Source: Paraburkholderia sp. FT54
GTDB taxonomy: Bacteria; Pseudomonadota; Gammaproteobacteria; Burkholderiales; Burkholderiaceae
NCBI RefSeq assembly: GCF_031585635.1
Contig: NZ_CP134196.1
Coordinates: 124,001 to 188,000 of the forward strand
Reading direction: 5' to 3'
Length of the DNA: 64,000 nt
Part shown: positions 37,423 to 45,475 of the stretch, piece after piece
How positions within the stretch are numbered: the first letter of the stretch is position 1
Layout of the letters: every line of letters begins with the position of its first letter
Notes under the pieces: model-generated
What the model saw: the letters and a program-made list of their open reading frames with translations, nothing else
Told to the model about the DNA's origin: nothing
The model's database searches: none
Program-made: the position numbers and the translations under genes

Positions 37423-37959
37423 GTGTTTTTCATGACGAAGTACAGTGAGCAGTTAAAGCTGAAGCTGGTGAAGCAGTACGTGGCCGGTTCGGCTGGTGTC
37501 GAGGTACTTGCAAAGCGGTATGGAGTGAGTCGCTCGGTTTTACAGCTGTGGATTTCGGCCTACGAGCAACATGGACGGGACGGACTGCGCAAGAAATTCA
37601 GTCACTATGACGCGCAGTTCAGGATGTCGGTACTCATGCACATGTGGCAGAAGGATTTGCCATACCGGCAGGTGGCTGCGGTGTTCGACATCCGCAGTCC
37701 GGGCTGCATAGCGCAATGGGAACGCCGGTATCATGAAGGCGGTATCGACGCACTGGCGCCTCGTCCACGATGGCGCCGCAAAACCATGACCCAGCCAGTT
37801 CCTGAAAAGCCGACCGAAGACAGTGCGCCAGATAAGCGCACGCGTGAGCAGTTGCTCAAGGAAAACGAGTACCTGCGCGCGGAGGTGGCCTATCTAAAAA
37901 AGCTCGATGCCCTGCTTCAGGCAAAGAAGCAGGGCGTGCAGAAGAAAAAGCGCAAATAG
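37423..37959 (+). CDS. IS3/IS150-type transposase OrfA
   Basis: A 178-residue protein with two HTH motifs (VEVLAKRYGVSRSVLQLW; YRQVAAVFDIRSPGCIAQW) and a C-terminal leucine-zipper helix (LLKENEYLRAEVAYLKKLDALL), the normal IS150-group OrfA. It binds the ends. Its last codons run over AAGAAAAAGC (37942-37951), a likely slippery stretch for the -1 frameshift that makes the OrfAB transposase. Confidence 0.93.
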   Translation: MFFMTKYSEQLKLKLVKQYVAGSAGVEVLAKRYGVSRSVLQLWISAYEQHGRDGLRKKFSHYDAQFRMSVLMHMWQKDLPYRQVAAVFDIRSPGCIAQWERRYHEGGIDALAPRPRWRRKTMTQPVPEKPTEDSAPDKRTREQLLKENEYLRAEVAYLKKLDALLQAKKQGVQKKKRK

Positions 37960-38795
37960 TGCAGGAGCTCCGGCAGCACCACCCGATGCCCGCTTTGCTG
38001 AAGGCAGCGGGTCTGGCGCGCAGCACGTTCTATTACCAGTTGAGCGTGCCGGATGCCGGTGAGCGGCACAAGGACCTCAAAACCCGCATCAAGACTGTGT
38101 ATGAACGCCACAAGGGCCGTTATGGCTACCGGCGCATCACGGCGGCGATCCGGCAGGCAGGCCCGAGCGTGAACCACAAGACGGTGCAACGTCTGATGGG
38201 AGAACTGAAACTGAAATCGCTGGTGCGCGCGAAGAAATACCGCTCATGGCGCGGCGAAGTCGGCCGTATTGCGCCGAACCTGTTAAACCGCGAGTTCAGC
38301 GCACAGCAGCCCAATCAGAAGTGGGTGACGGACGTGACGGAGTTCAACGTGCTGGGTCAGAAGCTGTATCTCTCGCCGATCATGGATCTGTATAACGGCG
38401 AGATCGTGGCTTATCAGATGAACACCCGACCGGTCTTCGATCTGGTCAGCAGCATGCTAAAAAAAGCGCTGGCAAAGCTTGGTCCCCAGGAGACCCCGCT
38501 GCTGCATTCAGACCAGGGCTGGCAGTACCAGATGCCTGCTTACCGGAGGCTGCTGGATCAACACGGCCTGACGCAGAGCATGTCGCGCAAGGCAAACTGC
38601 TACGACAATGCGGCAATGGAAAGCTTCTTTGGCACGCTCAAGGCGGAGTTCTTCCGGCTGAGCAGGTTTGAAAGTATCGACGAGTTGAAGGCTGGCATCA
38701 GACAATACATTCACTACTACAACCACAAACGCATCAAGCTCAAACTGAACGGGCTGAGTCCTGTGATGTACAGAACCCAGCCCGCTCAAACCTGA
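37959..38795 (+). CDS. IS3/IS150-type transposase OrfB (DDE integrase domain)
   Basis: A 278-residue retroviral-integrase-type domain. The DDE residues sit in WVTDVTEF, LHSDQGWQYQ and AMESFFGTLKAE, with the HHYNHKRI-like end (YIHYYNHKRIK). The frame is -1 relative to orfA and open upstream through the slippery run, so the active product is probably the OrfAB fusion; the GTG at 37959 is only the formal start. The gene is intact. Confidence 0.93.
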   Translation: MQELRQHHPMPALLKAAGLARSTFYYQLSVPDAGERHKDLKTRIKTVYERHKGRYGYRRITAAIRQAGPSVNHKTVQRLMGELKLKSLVRAKKYRSWRGEVGRIAPNLLNREFSAQQPNQKWVTDVTEFNVLGQKLYLSPIMDLYNGEIVAYQMNTRPVFDLVSSMLKKALAKLGPQETPLLHSDQGWQYQMPAYRRLLDQHGLTQSMSRKANCYDNAAMESFFGTLKAEFFRLSRFESIDELKAGIRQYIHYYNHKRIKLKLNGLSPVMYRTQPAQT

Positions 38796-38977
38796 ACTCA
38801 AACTGTCCAACTTTGCGGGGTCAGTTCAACCTCGCCAACTTTGTTAAATATTTCTGAATGTGTGTAGTCTCTCGCATCGCTCCCGTAGATGACTTCCAGA
38901 TGTGCTGGCTGCTGCGCAAGAGGGCTATATGAATTCAGGAAGCGGTTGAACGCGTCTTGCCATGCGGCCAATCATAT

Positions 38978-39336
38978 TCAAATCGCGCAATGCGAATGCC
39001 AAAGCGATTTCCGCCGCGTGTCTGAGTTCAAGAGCGTCGTAAATTCCCTAACATCCCGCTCAATCAAGGTAACTGGAATACCTCGTTGAGTCGCCACTAG
39101 GGCGCATGCGACTCCGGATACGCCTCCGCCTAGAATCAGTAGCTCGTTTCCGAGGGTGCCGTCGATTTCTTCAGAGTCAGCGGCCAACCCTTCTGTCAGA
39201 AGAATCGCTCGAAACATTTGGTCACGGACGCTTCCCGTACGAAGGCCGGTGAGGTCATAACAACTTTCGCTGACGCGGTGAAACGCCAAGACCTGGTTTC
39301 GGAGCATCGCGCTCTCAGAAGACTATGACCTCCCAT
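38978..39336 (-). pseudogene. N-terminal fragment of an FAD-dependent oxidoreductase
   Basis: From an ATG at 39336 the frame reads a leader with LLRAMLRNQVLAFHR, then a Rossmann dinucleotide fold ELLILGGGVSGVACALVATQ followed by VTLIER. Only the first 100 or so residues of what should be a protein of several hundred are present; the last 20 residues before the stop at 38978 look unrelated. The break lies just downstream of the IS3 insertion region, so mobile-element-linked deletion is likely. Confidence 0.6.
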
Positions 39337-39541
39337 CGAGAGTACGAGATGGGGGCGAACTTGTTGAACTGCCAGTATCAGCGAACCCTGGAACGCCGCT
39401 CAATTACGAGTACACGCTCCCTATGCGATTCCAAGAAGCTACCCGTGAGCCAAAGTAATGGCAGATAGCAGCCGACAATCTAAGCTATCGCAGTAGCGAA
39501 AAATAGTCCAAAGGTTCGTGCAAAACTGCCCAATTCCATAA

Positions 39542-39850
39542 CTACGCCCACCTTTTTTCAGGAAGAATCGACTTCGCGGTTTTCGGCCGCTTCACGGATG
39601 TGGAACCTGCCTCGCAACATCCCTGCGAGGACGCGGTCACCTTGACTTTAGGGAGGCAAGACAGGTCCTCAATAATCGCACATTCCCTCGTCGGCCCTTC
39701 GCAGCATACCTCGTTGCAGCTCTCGACAAACGCCATCAGAGTCGTTTCAAGCTGTCGCATTTCCTCCAGCTTTGCGCGCACTGCGTCCAGATGCACGTGC
39801 GCCATGTCACGCACTTCCACGCAAGAGCTGACTCCGTCCTCAAAAAGTTT
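39542..39850 (-). pseudogene. C-terminal fragment of a MerR-family heavy-metal regulator
   Basis: The frame carries the end of a MerR-type protein: helix HVHLDAVRAKLEEMRQLE for dimerisation and a Cys-rich effector end (SCNEVCCEGPTREC, then SSQGCCEAG), similar to Cd/Pb-sensing CadR/PbrR-type regulators. The winged HTH is missing; upstream of about 39850 no homology remains. The ATG at 39820 lies inside the dimer region, so it is not a real start. Confidence 0.7.
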
Positions 39851-40024
39851 TGACCAGTAGGCGAAACACGGCCGGATGTGAATGCCTGTGTCAACGGCGC
39901 CGAACGCCCATCAAGGGGGATTCGAACGCGCTCGAGCTTGGGCTGACAGGATGAACCCCGATTTGGGGTTCGTCGAATCACGTCCGCGAGCATTCAGTCG
40001 CTAGCGGGCGCAGCCGTCGGTGAA

Positions 40025-40309
40025 TCAGTCGTCATCGTCGCCATGATGATGACGTTCCCATCCACGGTGGCGACCGTGGTCATGCCACCTGCGCTCGTCA
40101 TAATCCCCTTCATAGCGGTAACTGTAGCCGTAGACCGGAGCGGGTGCGTAAACCACCGGTGGGGGAGCCTCGTATACGACTGGGGGTGGCGCGACATAGA
40201 CGGGCCCGGGCACCCCCAGATAAACTCCGATGTCAGCGTGGGCGAGAGCCGCACTGGATGCGCACGCAGCGGAAAGTCCCACTGCCAGAAAAAGGGTCGC
40301 GTGTTTCAT
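40025..40309 (-). CDS. Small exported Tyr/Pro/His-rich protein
   Basis: A 94-residue protein with a signal peptide (cleaved near AALAHAD), a Pro/Val/Tyr-rich middle (VYVAPPPVVYEAPPP) and a His/Asp/Arg-rich tail ending HHHGDDDD. Such proteins are frequent in Burkholderiaceae and have no assigned function; metal or envelope binding is a guess. CAGGAGAA upstream of the ATG at 40309 supports the start. Confidence 0.7.
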   Translation of the reverse strand: MKHATLFLAVGLSAACASSAALAHADIGVYLGVPGPVYVAPPPVVYEAPPPVVYAPAPVYGYSYRYEGDYDERRWHDHGRHRGWERHHHGDDDD

Positions 40310-40459
40310 GGAGTTCTCCTGTCCTGCTCATTTCTGCCGGCCGCCAAACAATGGCGAACGACGCGGATTTTAGGGCTGGCGCGCGGAAGCAGGTGCGGCG
40401 GAAATGTCAAAACTGTATCCGGCAGTAACCCGCTGTGATGCTGCCGGTACCGACCATGC

Positions 40460-41152
40460 CTACGACGCGGTCAGGGAGTCGCCCGAGACACGGACACGTT
40501 CACCGACCTGAACATGAGGCTGTGTCGTGTAGGTGAAATTCCGGTAGCTGCCGTCCTGCATTCTGACCTGCACCTGGTAGGTCGTAGACTTGCGCACCGC
40601 ATGCTCGATGCCATTGCCCGCAAACCCGCCACCGACCGCGCCAGCAATCGTTGCCAGAACGCGACCGCGTCCTCCACCGACCTGATTTCCCAACAGCCCG
40701 CCAGCGACAGCGCCGCCTACGGCTCCGAGCCCCGTCGTCGGCTCGGGGTCCTGGACAGCGTTGACGGCGACAACCTCCCCGGCATTCGGGTCAACTGCTA
40801 CTGGCCTTGGAGCGGGTTGAGCCTGACTTTGATAGGTATCGTTGTTCGCATACCTCGGAGCCTGCTCAACCGGAGCGCTACGGTGATGATGGACGCGCGG
40901 CTGGGCTGGCGCCTCCTGCGTCGCACGTTGTTCAACGTACTGTTGCGGCGACGTGACCGGCGCGCTGGCGAGCGGGGCGACCGCCGCAGCAGCTTGCGTC
41001 GGAGGCGCCGTAACAGCTCGTGAAGTGGGCAGCATTCCGGTCATCGCCGCGATACCGGTCGCGCTGGCGAGGATAACGGCCACGGCCGCACTCGCGACCA
41101 GGGGATGGATGCGACCGCGCGGCGGCATGTTCGAGGCAACGTTCGTGTTCAT
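40460..41152 (-). CDS. Glycine-zipper 2TM-domain protein
   Basis: A 230-residue protein. An N-terminal membrane anchor (about 20-40) is followed by a long Ala/Pro/Gln linker with HHH, then the glycine-zipper pair GAVGGAVAGGLLGNQVGGG and IAGAVGGGFAGNGIE, and a C-terminal small beta domain (YQVQVRMQDGSYRNF). This is the Rick_17kDa/SlyB-like type of envelope protein. Start ATG at 41152 with GTGGAG upstream. Envelope stability is the likely role. Confidence 0.85.
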   Translation of the reverse strand: MNTNVASNMPPRGRIHPLVASAAVAVILASATGIAAMTGMLPTSRAVTAPPTQAAAAVAPLASAPVTSPQQYVEQRATQEAPAQPRVHHHRSAPVEQAPRYANNDTYQSQAQPAPRPVAVDPNAGEVVAVNAVQDPEPTTGLGAVGGAVAGGLLGNQVGGGRGRVLATIAGAVGGGFAGNGIEHAVRKSTTYQVQVRMQDGSYRNFTYTTQPHVQVGERVRVSGDSLTAS

Positions 41153-41381
41153 TGCGAGCTCCACAGGGATGTGCCTTCAATAACGTCACAGCAGCGAGGA
41201 TGGTGCACCCGCAAGCACAATGCTTTGTAAGCATTTGTACCGTCCTGGCCTCGCAATCCGGCGCGCCTGAAAGCTCAGACGCCCCCAGAGCGTGACAGTG
41301 ACGATGGAAGTGCCGCGCGTCAGTTGGTTAGGCTCGAAGCTCAGGCGACGCCGGAATATGTGCCTCCACGCAGCCGTCCGG

Positions 41382-41972
41382 TTAAAACACTGGATGCGCA
41401 GCCGGATAAAGCGCCGTTCTCAGAGCCAATCCGCCGAGCACGACAAAGATAATCGCCGCAAGAATGTGAACAGCTCTTGTCGGCAGACGGTCGGCAAACT
41501 TGTGCCTAAGGTAGATGACCGGTACGTTCGCCAGCATCATGCCCAGCGTTGTTCCCGCGACTACGCCGAAGAACTCGTGAAAGCGCGCGGCCAATGCGAT
41601 GGTGACGATTTGAGTCTTGTCACCCATTTCGGCGAGAAAGAATGTGAGCGCCGTCGTACCGAAGACGCCCATCGAGTTTTTCGTCAATACCGCATCGGCG
41701 TCGTCCAGCTTGTCCGGAATGAGAATCCACACTGCCATCACCGCGAATGACGCGACGACTGCCCAGTTCAGGATGCCTGGGCTTAAAACACTCGCAAGCC
41801 AGGGCCAAAGCGCACCGGATGCGGCATGGTTGATGAGTGTCGCGACAAGCACACCAAGGATGATGGGAATGGGCTTGCGATATCGTGCAGCCAGCACCAG
41901 AGACAGAAGTTGGGTTTTGTCGCCGATTTCGGCGAGGCCGACCACACTGGTTGAAACAAGGAAGGATTGCAT
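41382..41972 (-). CDS. GDT1/TMEM165 (UPF0016) family transporter, probable manganese exporter
   Basis: A 196-residue inner-membrane protein of about six helices made of two repeats, each with the family's E-x-G-D-K-T motif: GLAEIGDKTQLL and LAEMGDKTQIV. Members transport Mn2+ and in some cases Ca2+, and the bacterial ones export Mn. The ATG at 41972 is chosen because the longer frame starts inside the riboswitch. The Mn riboswitch upstream is strong evidence for the metal. Confidence 0.92.
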   Translation of the reverse strand: MQSFLVSTSVVGLAEIGDKTQLLSLVLAARYRKPIPIILGVLVATLINHAASGALWPWLASVLSPGILNWAVVASFAVMAVWILIPDKLDDADAVLTKNSMGVFGTTALTFFLAEMGDKTQIVTIALAARFHEFFGVVAGTTLGMMLANVPVIYLRHKFADRLPTRAVHILAAIIFVVLGGLALRTALYPAAHPVF

Positions 41973-42042
41973 GGGTTGTGAGAGCCGAGTCGCGCCGTAA
42001 GAACGCGATGACGCGCATTCCGGCGACGCGGCCAGGTCGGAA

Positions 42043-42165
42043 TGCGTGTCATCGGTCTTGCCAGGCATTTAGCTACGCACGCCATAGCGGGTCTTTCGAC
42101 TCGCCAAGTATGTTGACGTGCGCCCTCGAACATCGCGTTCGAGGCGGCTACTCCCCAATGAGCGG
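42043..42165 (-). promoter_or_regulatory. yybP-ykoY manganese riboswitch
   Basis: Read on the minus strand, the leader holds the conserved elements in order: GGGGAGTAG (42148-42156), the loop GTCAACATACT (42108-42118), and the closing GCAAGACC (42054-42061). These are the hallmarks of the yybP-ykoY family, which binds Mn2+ and turns on Mn exporters. It ends about 70 bases before the GDT1/TMEM165-type gene. A GC-rich stem lies between the first and second conserved elements. Confidence 0.88.
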
Positions 42166-42235
42166 GTGCGCTTCTATCGCGCTAGGTGTTACAGAAACAA
42201 GTCGCCAGAATGAAGCGGCGGCGCTCCCCATCGAT

Positions 42236-42455
42236 TCAGGTGTCCTGCGTTCGCGGCTGTTCGGACGATAACACTGGAGAATCGCGCTGCAACTTGGCCT
42301 CGCGCCGCGCCCGGTCGTTAATCACCTGGTGGCGCCGGTAGTCAGTCATCTTCTTCCACGCCCGAATTTCATCGAGTGTGCGAAAAAGACCCGACGCACA
42401 ATTTGGTCTTCCCATCGAAGGCACAGACATCGATGCACGGCGACTTGACCGCCAT
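42236..42455 (-). pseudogene. DUF1289 gene with a one-base frameshift
   Basis: ATG at 42455, 3 bp after the dmeF stop, opens a frame reading SPCIDVCAFDGKTKLCVG and then stops. In the next frame the protein goes on FRTLDEIRAWKKMTDYRRHQ, the rest of the DUF1289 Cys-rich fold. One extra T in a run of five (42383-42387) explains the shift. The third Cys of the C-x3-C...C-x2-C pattern is also changed to Ser (TCT). A sequencing error at the homopolymer is possible. Confidence 0.7.
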
Positions 42456-42458
42456 GGG

Positions 42459-43760
42459 TCAGGCTGCCGCGTATGAAGGTCGCACTTCAACGGTGACATG
42501 CGACAGCCCCTTGAAGCGCCTGAGCACTGCGTGATAGAAGCGGGAGTCGCGCTGCGACTCACTCGTCGCCACTGACACCACGGCACTCATATGACCAGGA
42601 CCCACCCGCCACACGTGCAGGTCGACAACCTTGTCGCCACGGTCCTCGATAGCGTTCCGGACGTTCTCGGCCATGCGCCGGTCGGGATTCATATCGAGCA
42701 GGATTGCACCGGTGTCCCGCATCAAGCCGTACGACCAGTTTGCAATCACCAGCGCACCGATGACCCCTGCGAGCGGGTCCATCCAGAGCCAGCCAAATGC
42801 ACGTGCCAGCAGGAGACCGATGATAGCCAGCACGGAGACAGCCGCATCAGCCATCACATGGATGTAGGCCGACCGGATATTGTGGTCCCGGGTCGCCGCT
42901 TCATGCGCGTCGTCGTGGTGGTCATGTTCTTCGAATTCGACTTCGTGCTCGCCGTCCGGCATCCGCACGATGGCCTTGAAAGCGTGCGGCTCAGGAATGT
43001 CTTCCTTCGATTCCAGATAGGTGCCACGGTCAGCCAGCTCGAATACCTGTTGTGTCCCATCGGGGCGCAGCGTCGTAACGGACACCGCTGAAGCGTCGAG
43101 TCGCGAACCCTCAGTCGCCGGCGTAATCCGGAAAACGGGGGGAACCCCATCCTCGAAGATGGAAACGGCAAACACACCGGACGGCGCGAAAATCTTCTGC
43201 ACCTCGTCTTCATGAGCATGGTCGTCGTGACCATGCCCATGCCCATGCCCGTGTCCGTGGCTATGACCATGGCCATGACCATGGCTATGGCCGTGGTCAC
43301 CGCCGCTCAGCAGCCACACGCTTACCAGGTTGACCAGCAGGCCGACCACGGCGATAGGAATCGCTTCGCCGAAGTGAATCGGTACCGGCGACATAAAGCG
43401 CGAGACTGCCTCGTAGCCAATCAACACCGCAATCATTGCAAGCACGATGGCACTCGAAAACCCTGCGAGGTCGCCGAGCTTGCCGGTACCGAACACGAAG
43501 CGGGAGTCCGTGGCATGTTTGCGCGCGTAGGTGTACGCGAGGGCCGCAATCAGCATGGCCCCAGCGTGCGTCGACATGTGCAGGCCGTCGGCGACAAGCG
43601 CCAGCGACCCGAACATACTGCCGCCGACGATTTCAATCAGCATCATCGCGCTGCACAGGGCAATCACAGCCCACGTCTTGCGTTCGTTTTTTTCATGACC
43701 GGCACCCAGAAAGATGTGGTCATGTCCTGCGCCGAATGCGGCGTCTTTGAACTCACTCAT
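42459..43760 (-). CDS. dmeF: Cation diffusion facilitator, DmeF-type Co/Ni exporter
   Basis: A 433-residue CDF protein with about six helices. The metal site in helix 2 is ALVADGLHMSTHAG and in helix 5 HVMADAAVSVL. Between helices 4 and 5 is an unusually long cytosolic loop with a run of alternating His-Gly (about 160-180) and further acidic-His clusters (EHDHHDDAHE). DmeF proteins export Co(II) and Ni(II) by proton antiport. The CsoR-type gene directly upstream (8-bp gap) is the usual DmeR partner. Confidence 0.9.
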   Translation of the reverse strand: MSEFKDAAFGAGHDHIFLGAGHEKNERKTWAVIALCSAMMLIEIVGGSMFGSLALVADGLHMSTHAGAMLIAALAYTYARKHATDSRFVFGTGKLGDLAGFSSAIVLAMIAVLIGYEAVSRFMSPVPIHFGEAIPIAVVGLLVNLVSVWLLSGGDHGHSHGHGHGHSHGHGHGHGHGHDDHAHEDEVQKIFAPSGVFAVSIFEDGVPPVFRITPATEGSRLDASAVSVTTLRPDGTQQVFELADRGTYLESKEDIPEPHAFKAIVRMPDGEHEVEFEEHDHHDDAHEAATRDHNIRSAYIHVMADAAVSVLAIIGLLLARAFGWLWMDPLAGVIGALVIANWSYGLMRDTGAILLDMNPDRRMAENVRNAIEDRGDKVVDLHVWRVGPGHMSAVVSVATSESQRDSRFYHAVLRRFKGLSHVTVEVRPSYAAA

Positions 43761-43768
43761 TTTTGACT

Positions 43769-44044
43769 CTACTTGAAATAGCTGTGAACAACTTCGATGA
43801 GCTGTTCGGTCGCGCTGTCACCTGGTTCCTCGCCGCTCTCCGCATCGACAAGATGATTTCTGATGTGGTCCTCCAGCACGACGGCGAGCAGACCGTTCAT
43901 CGCCCCTCGACAACTCGTGATTCGTTGCAGGACGTCTGAGCAGCCGTGCTCTTCCTCGAGCGCGCGCTCAATGGCTTCAACTTGCCCCTTGATACGGCGA
44001 ACCCTGTTGAGAAGTTTCTGTTTTTCCTGAACCGTGTGACCCAT
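43769..44044 (-). CDS. dmeR: CsoR/RcnR-family metal-sensing repressor (DmeR-type)
   Basis: A 91-residue four-helix repressor. His3 (MGHT), Cys in HGCSDVLQRI, and His in EDHIRNHLVD match the H-C-H Ni/Co ligand pattern of RcnR/DmeR proteins rather than the Cu pattern of CsoR. Formaldehyde sensors (FrmR) are similar, but the CDF partner favours a metal. ATG at 44044 has GGAGGG upstream; a TTG four codons earlier overlaps that site. It should bind the G-tract operator at 44057-44073. Confidence 0.88.
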   Translation of the reverse strand: MGHTVQEKQKLLNRVRRIKGQVEAIERALEEEHGCSDVLQRITSCRGAMNGLLAVVLEDHIRNHLVDAESGEEPGDSATEQLIEVVHSYFK

Positions 44045-44056
44045 CGCGCCCTCCAA

Positions 44057-44073
44057 ATACCCCCTACGGGTAT
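44057..44073. promoter_or_regulatory. G-tract operator ATACCC-CCTAC-GGGTAT for the DmeR-type repressor
   Basis: Inverted arms ATACCC and GGGTAT around a five-base centre, 13 bp before the dmeR start. CsoR/RcnR-type proteins bind just such A/T-flanked G-tracts. A second G-tract follows (TACCATAGGGGGCC, 44088-44101), toward the divergent His-tailed transporter gene, so both directions may be controlled. Confidence 0.65.
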
Positions 44074-44195
44074 ATAATTGCCCTCAGTCTACCATAGGGG
44101 GCCAGGGTATTGGTTGTTCAGGCAAAACTTTCCGTGCTCGCGGATTTCACTGGATACTTCCCGAACCTGGTTAATGTCTCGTAGTCCGTCAACCC

Positions 44196-45257
44196 ATGCA
44201 CGCACGCCACAACGCCGCTTTCACCGCAGTTCTTGCCGCCGCGCTGTTCGGCGCGACGACGCCTCTCGCCAAGACCTTGCTCGGTTCTCTGTCGCCGTTC
44301 ATGGTCGCGGGTCTGTTCTATCTTGGTAGCGGCGTCGGTCTTGCCATCGGAATTCTCTTCCAGCGACTGCGCCGCACGGCCGACGAACGAGAAAATGAAA
44401 GCCGGATTCAGCTCGCCGAAGTGCCCTGGCTTCTTGGTGCCATCGCAGCGGGCGGGATGGTCGGGCCTGCGCTGCTCATGCTCGGCCTCAGTTCGACTCC
44501 TGCCGCAACCAGTTCCCTCCTACTGAATCTCGAGAGCGTTTTCACCGCGGTCATCGCCTGGGTGGTATTCCGCGAGAACGTGGACGTACAGATATTTCTC
44601 GGGATGGTGGCAATCGTGTTGGGTGGTGTCGTCCTGTCGTGGCAGCCGGGTGCCGCAGGCGTCTCGCCAGGTGCCCTCCTCGTGGTCGCAGCCTGCGTTG
44701 CGTGGGCGGTCGACAATAACCTGACGCGGAAGGTGTCGACGAACGACGCGATGGTCATTGCCTGTCTGAAAGGTCTTGTCGCCGGCTCAGTCAATCTGTG
44801 CATCGCGCTGCTTCTCGGCGCGCATCTGCCAGGCGTCGGGAAGATTGCGGCTGCCATGCTCACCGGCTTCGCCGGCTACGGTGTGAGCCTGGTCCTGTTT
44901 ATCGTCGCCCTGCGAAATCTCGGTACCGCCCGAACCGGCGCGTATTTTTCTGTCGCCCCGATATTCGGCGTCGGGCTATCCCTTATTCTCTGGCCCGAGG
45001 TCCCGTCGGTGTCTTTCTGGATTGCGGCTGCGCTCATGGGCTTGGGAATCTGGCTGCATATCCGTGAACGGCATGAACATCCGCACACTCACGAGGTCCT
45101 GGACCGCAACCATCGGCACCGGCACGACGAACACCATCAGCACACGCACGACTTTGAGTGGGATGGTGAGGAGCCGCACACGCATCCCCACCAGCACACG
45201 CCTATTACCCACACGCACGCGCATTTCCCCGATATTCACCACCGCCATATTCACTGA
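44196..45257 (+). CDS. EamA/DMT-family transporter with a His-rich C-terminal tail
   Basis: A 353-residue protein: two EamA repeats with ten helices (about 5-290) and a cytosolic tail of about 60 residues holding some 20 His, many as H-x-H or HH (HEHPHTHE; HRHRHDEHHQHTH). DMT carriers usually export metabolites. The tail and divergence from dmeR across shared G-tracts suggest a metal link, as in other Burkholderia metal islands. The direction and substrate of transport are not known. Confidence 0.85.
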   Translation: MHARHNAAFTAVLAAALFGATTPLAKTLLGSLSPFMVAGLFYLGSGVGLAIGILFQRLRRTADERENESRIQLAEVPWLLGAIAAGGMVGPALLMLGLSSTPAATSSLLLNLESVFTAVIAWVVFRENVDVQIFLGMVAIVLGGVVLSWQPGAAGVSPGALLVVAACVAWAVDNNLTRKVSTNDAMVIACLKGLVAGSVNLCIALLLGAHLPGVGKIAAAMLTGFAGYGVSLVLFIVALRNLGTARTGAYFSVAPIFGVGLSLILWPEVPSVSFWIAAALMGLGIWLHIRERHEHPHTHEVLDRNHRHRHDEHHQHTHDFEWDGEEPHTHPHQHTPITHTHAHFPDIHHRHIH

Positions 45258-45452
45258 CGACGGAATCGAATCTTCGCTTGGAAAGCTCGACGGTCGGTGC
45301 GTTCTGCGCCGGCCGTCGGACATCGGCTCGTCACAGGGGCCATGGGCCCCCCAATCCTCTTCCAGCCAGTTTCGAGGATTCCGGGTCGGCACCGCTGCGG
45401 TCCGCCCCATTCCAATCCGCGTTCAAAAATTGATTCTTGTAGAGTTATCTAC

Positions 45453-45475
45453 CATGTTGTAACGTATACAACATG
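45453..45475. promoter_or_regulatory. Perfect palindrome CATGTTGTA-ACGTA-TACAACATG over the chrB start
   Basis: Nine-base perfect arms with a five-base centre. The last ATG of the palindrome (45473-45475) is the start codon of chrB, so a bound protein would block transcription and the ribosome site. ChrB-type regulators respond to chromate and bind near their own promoter; this is the natural operator candidate. Confidence 0.7.

Larger units (their letters stand above)
37380..38828 (+). mobile_element. Complete IS3-family (IS150-type) element, 1449 bp
   Basis: Imperfect terminal repeats start TGAACTG at 37380 and end CAGTTCA at 38828; both continue with CCCC and AAAGTTGGAC-type bases. A 3-bp duplication ACC flanks the element (37377-37379 and 38829-38831). 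It holds overlapping orfA and orfB on the plus strand. The clean duplication and intact frames point to recent insertion. Confidence 0.93.
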
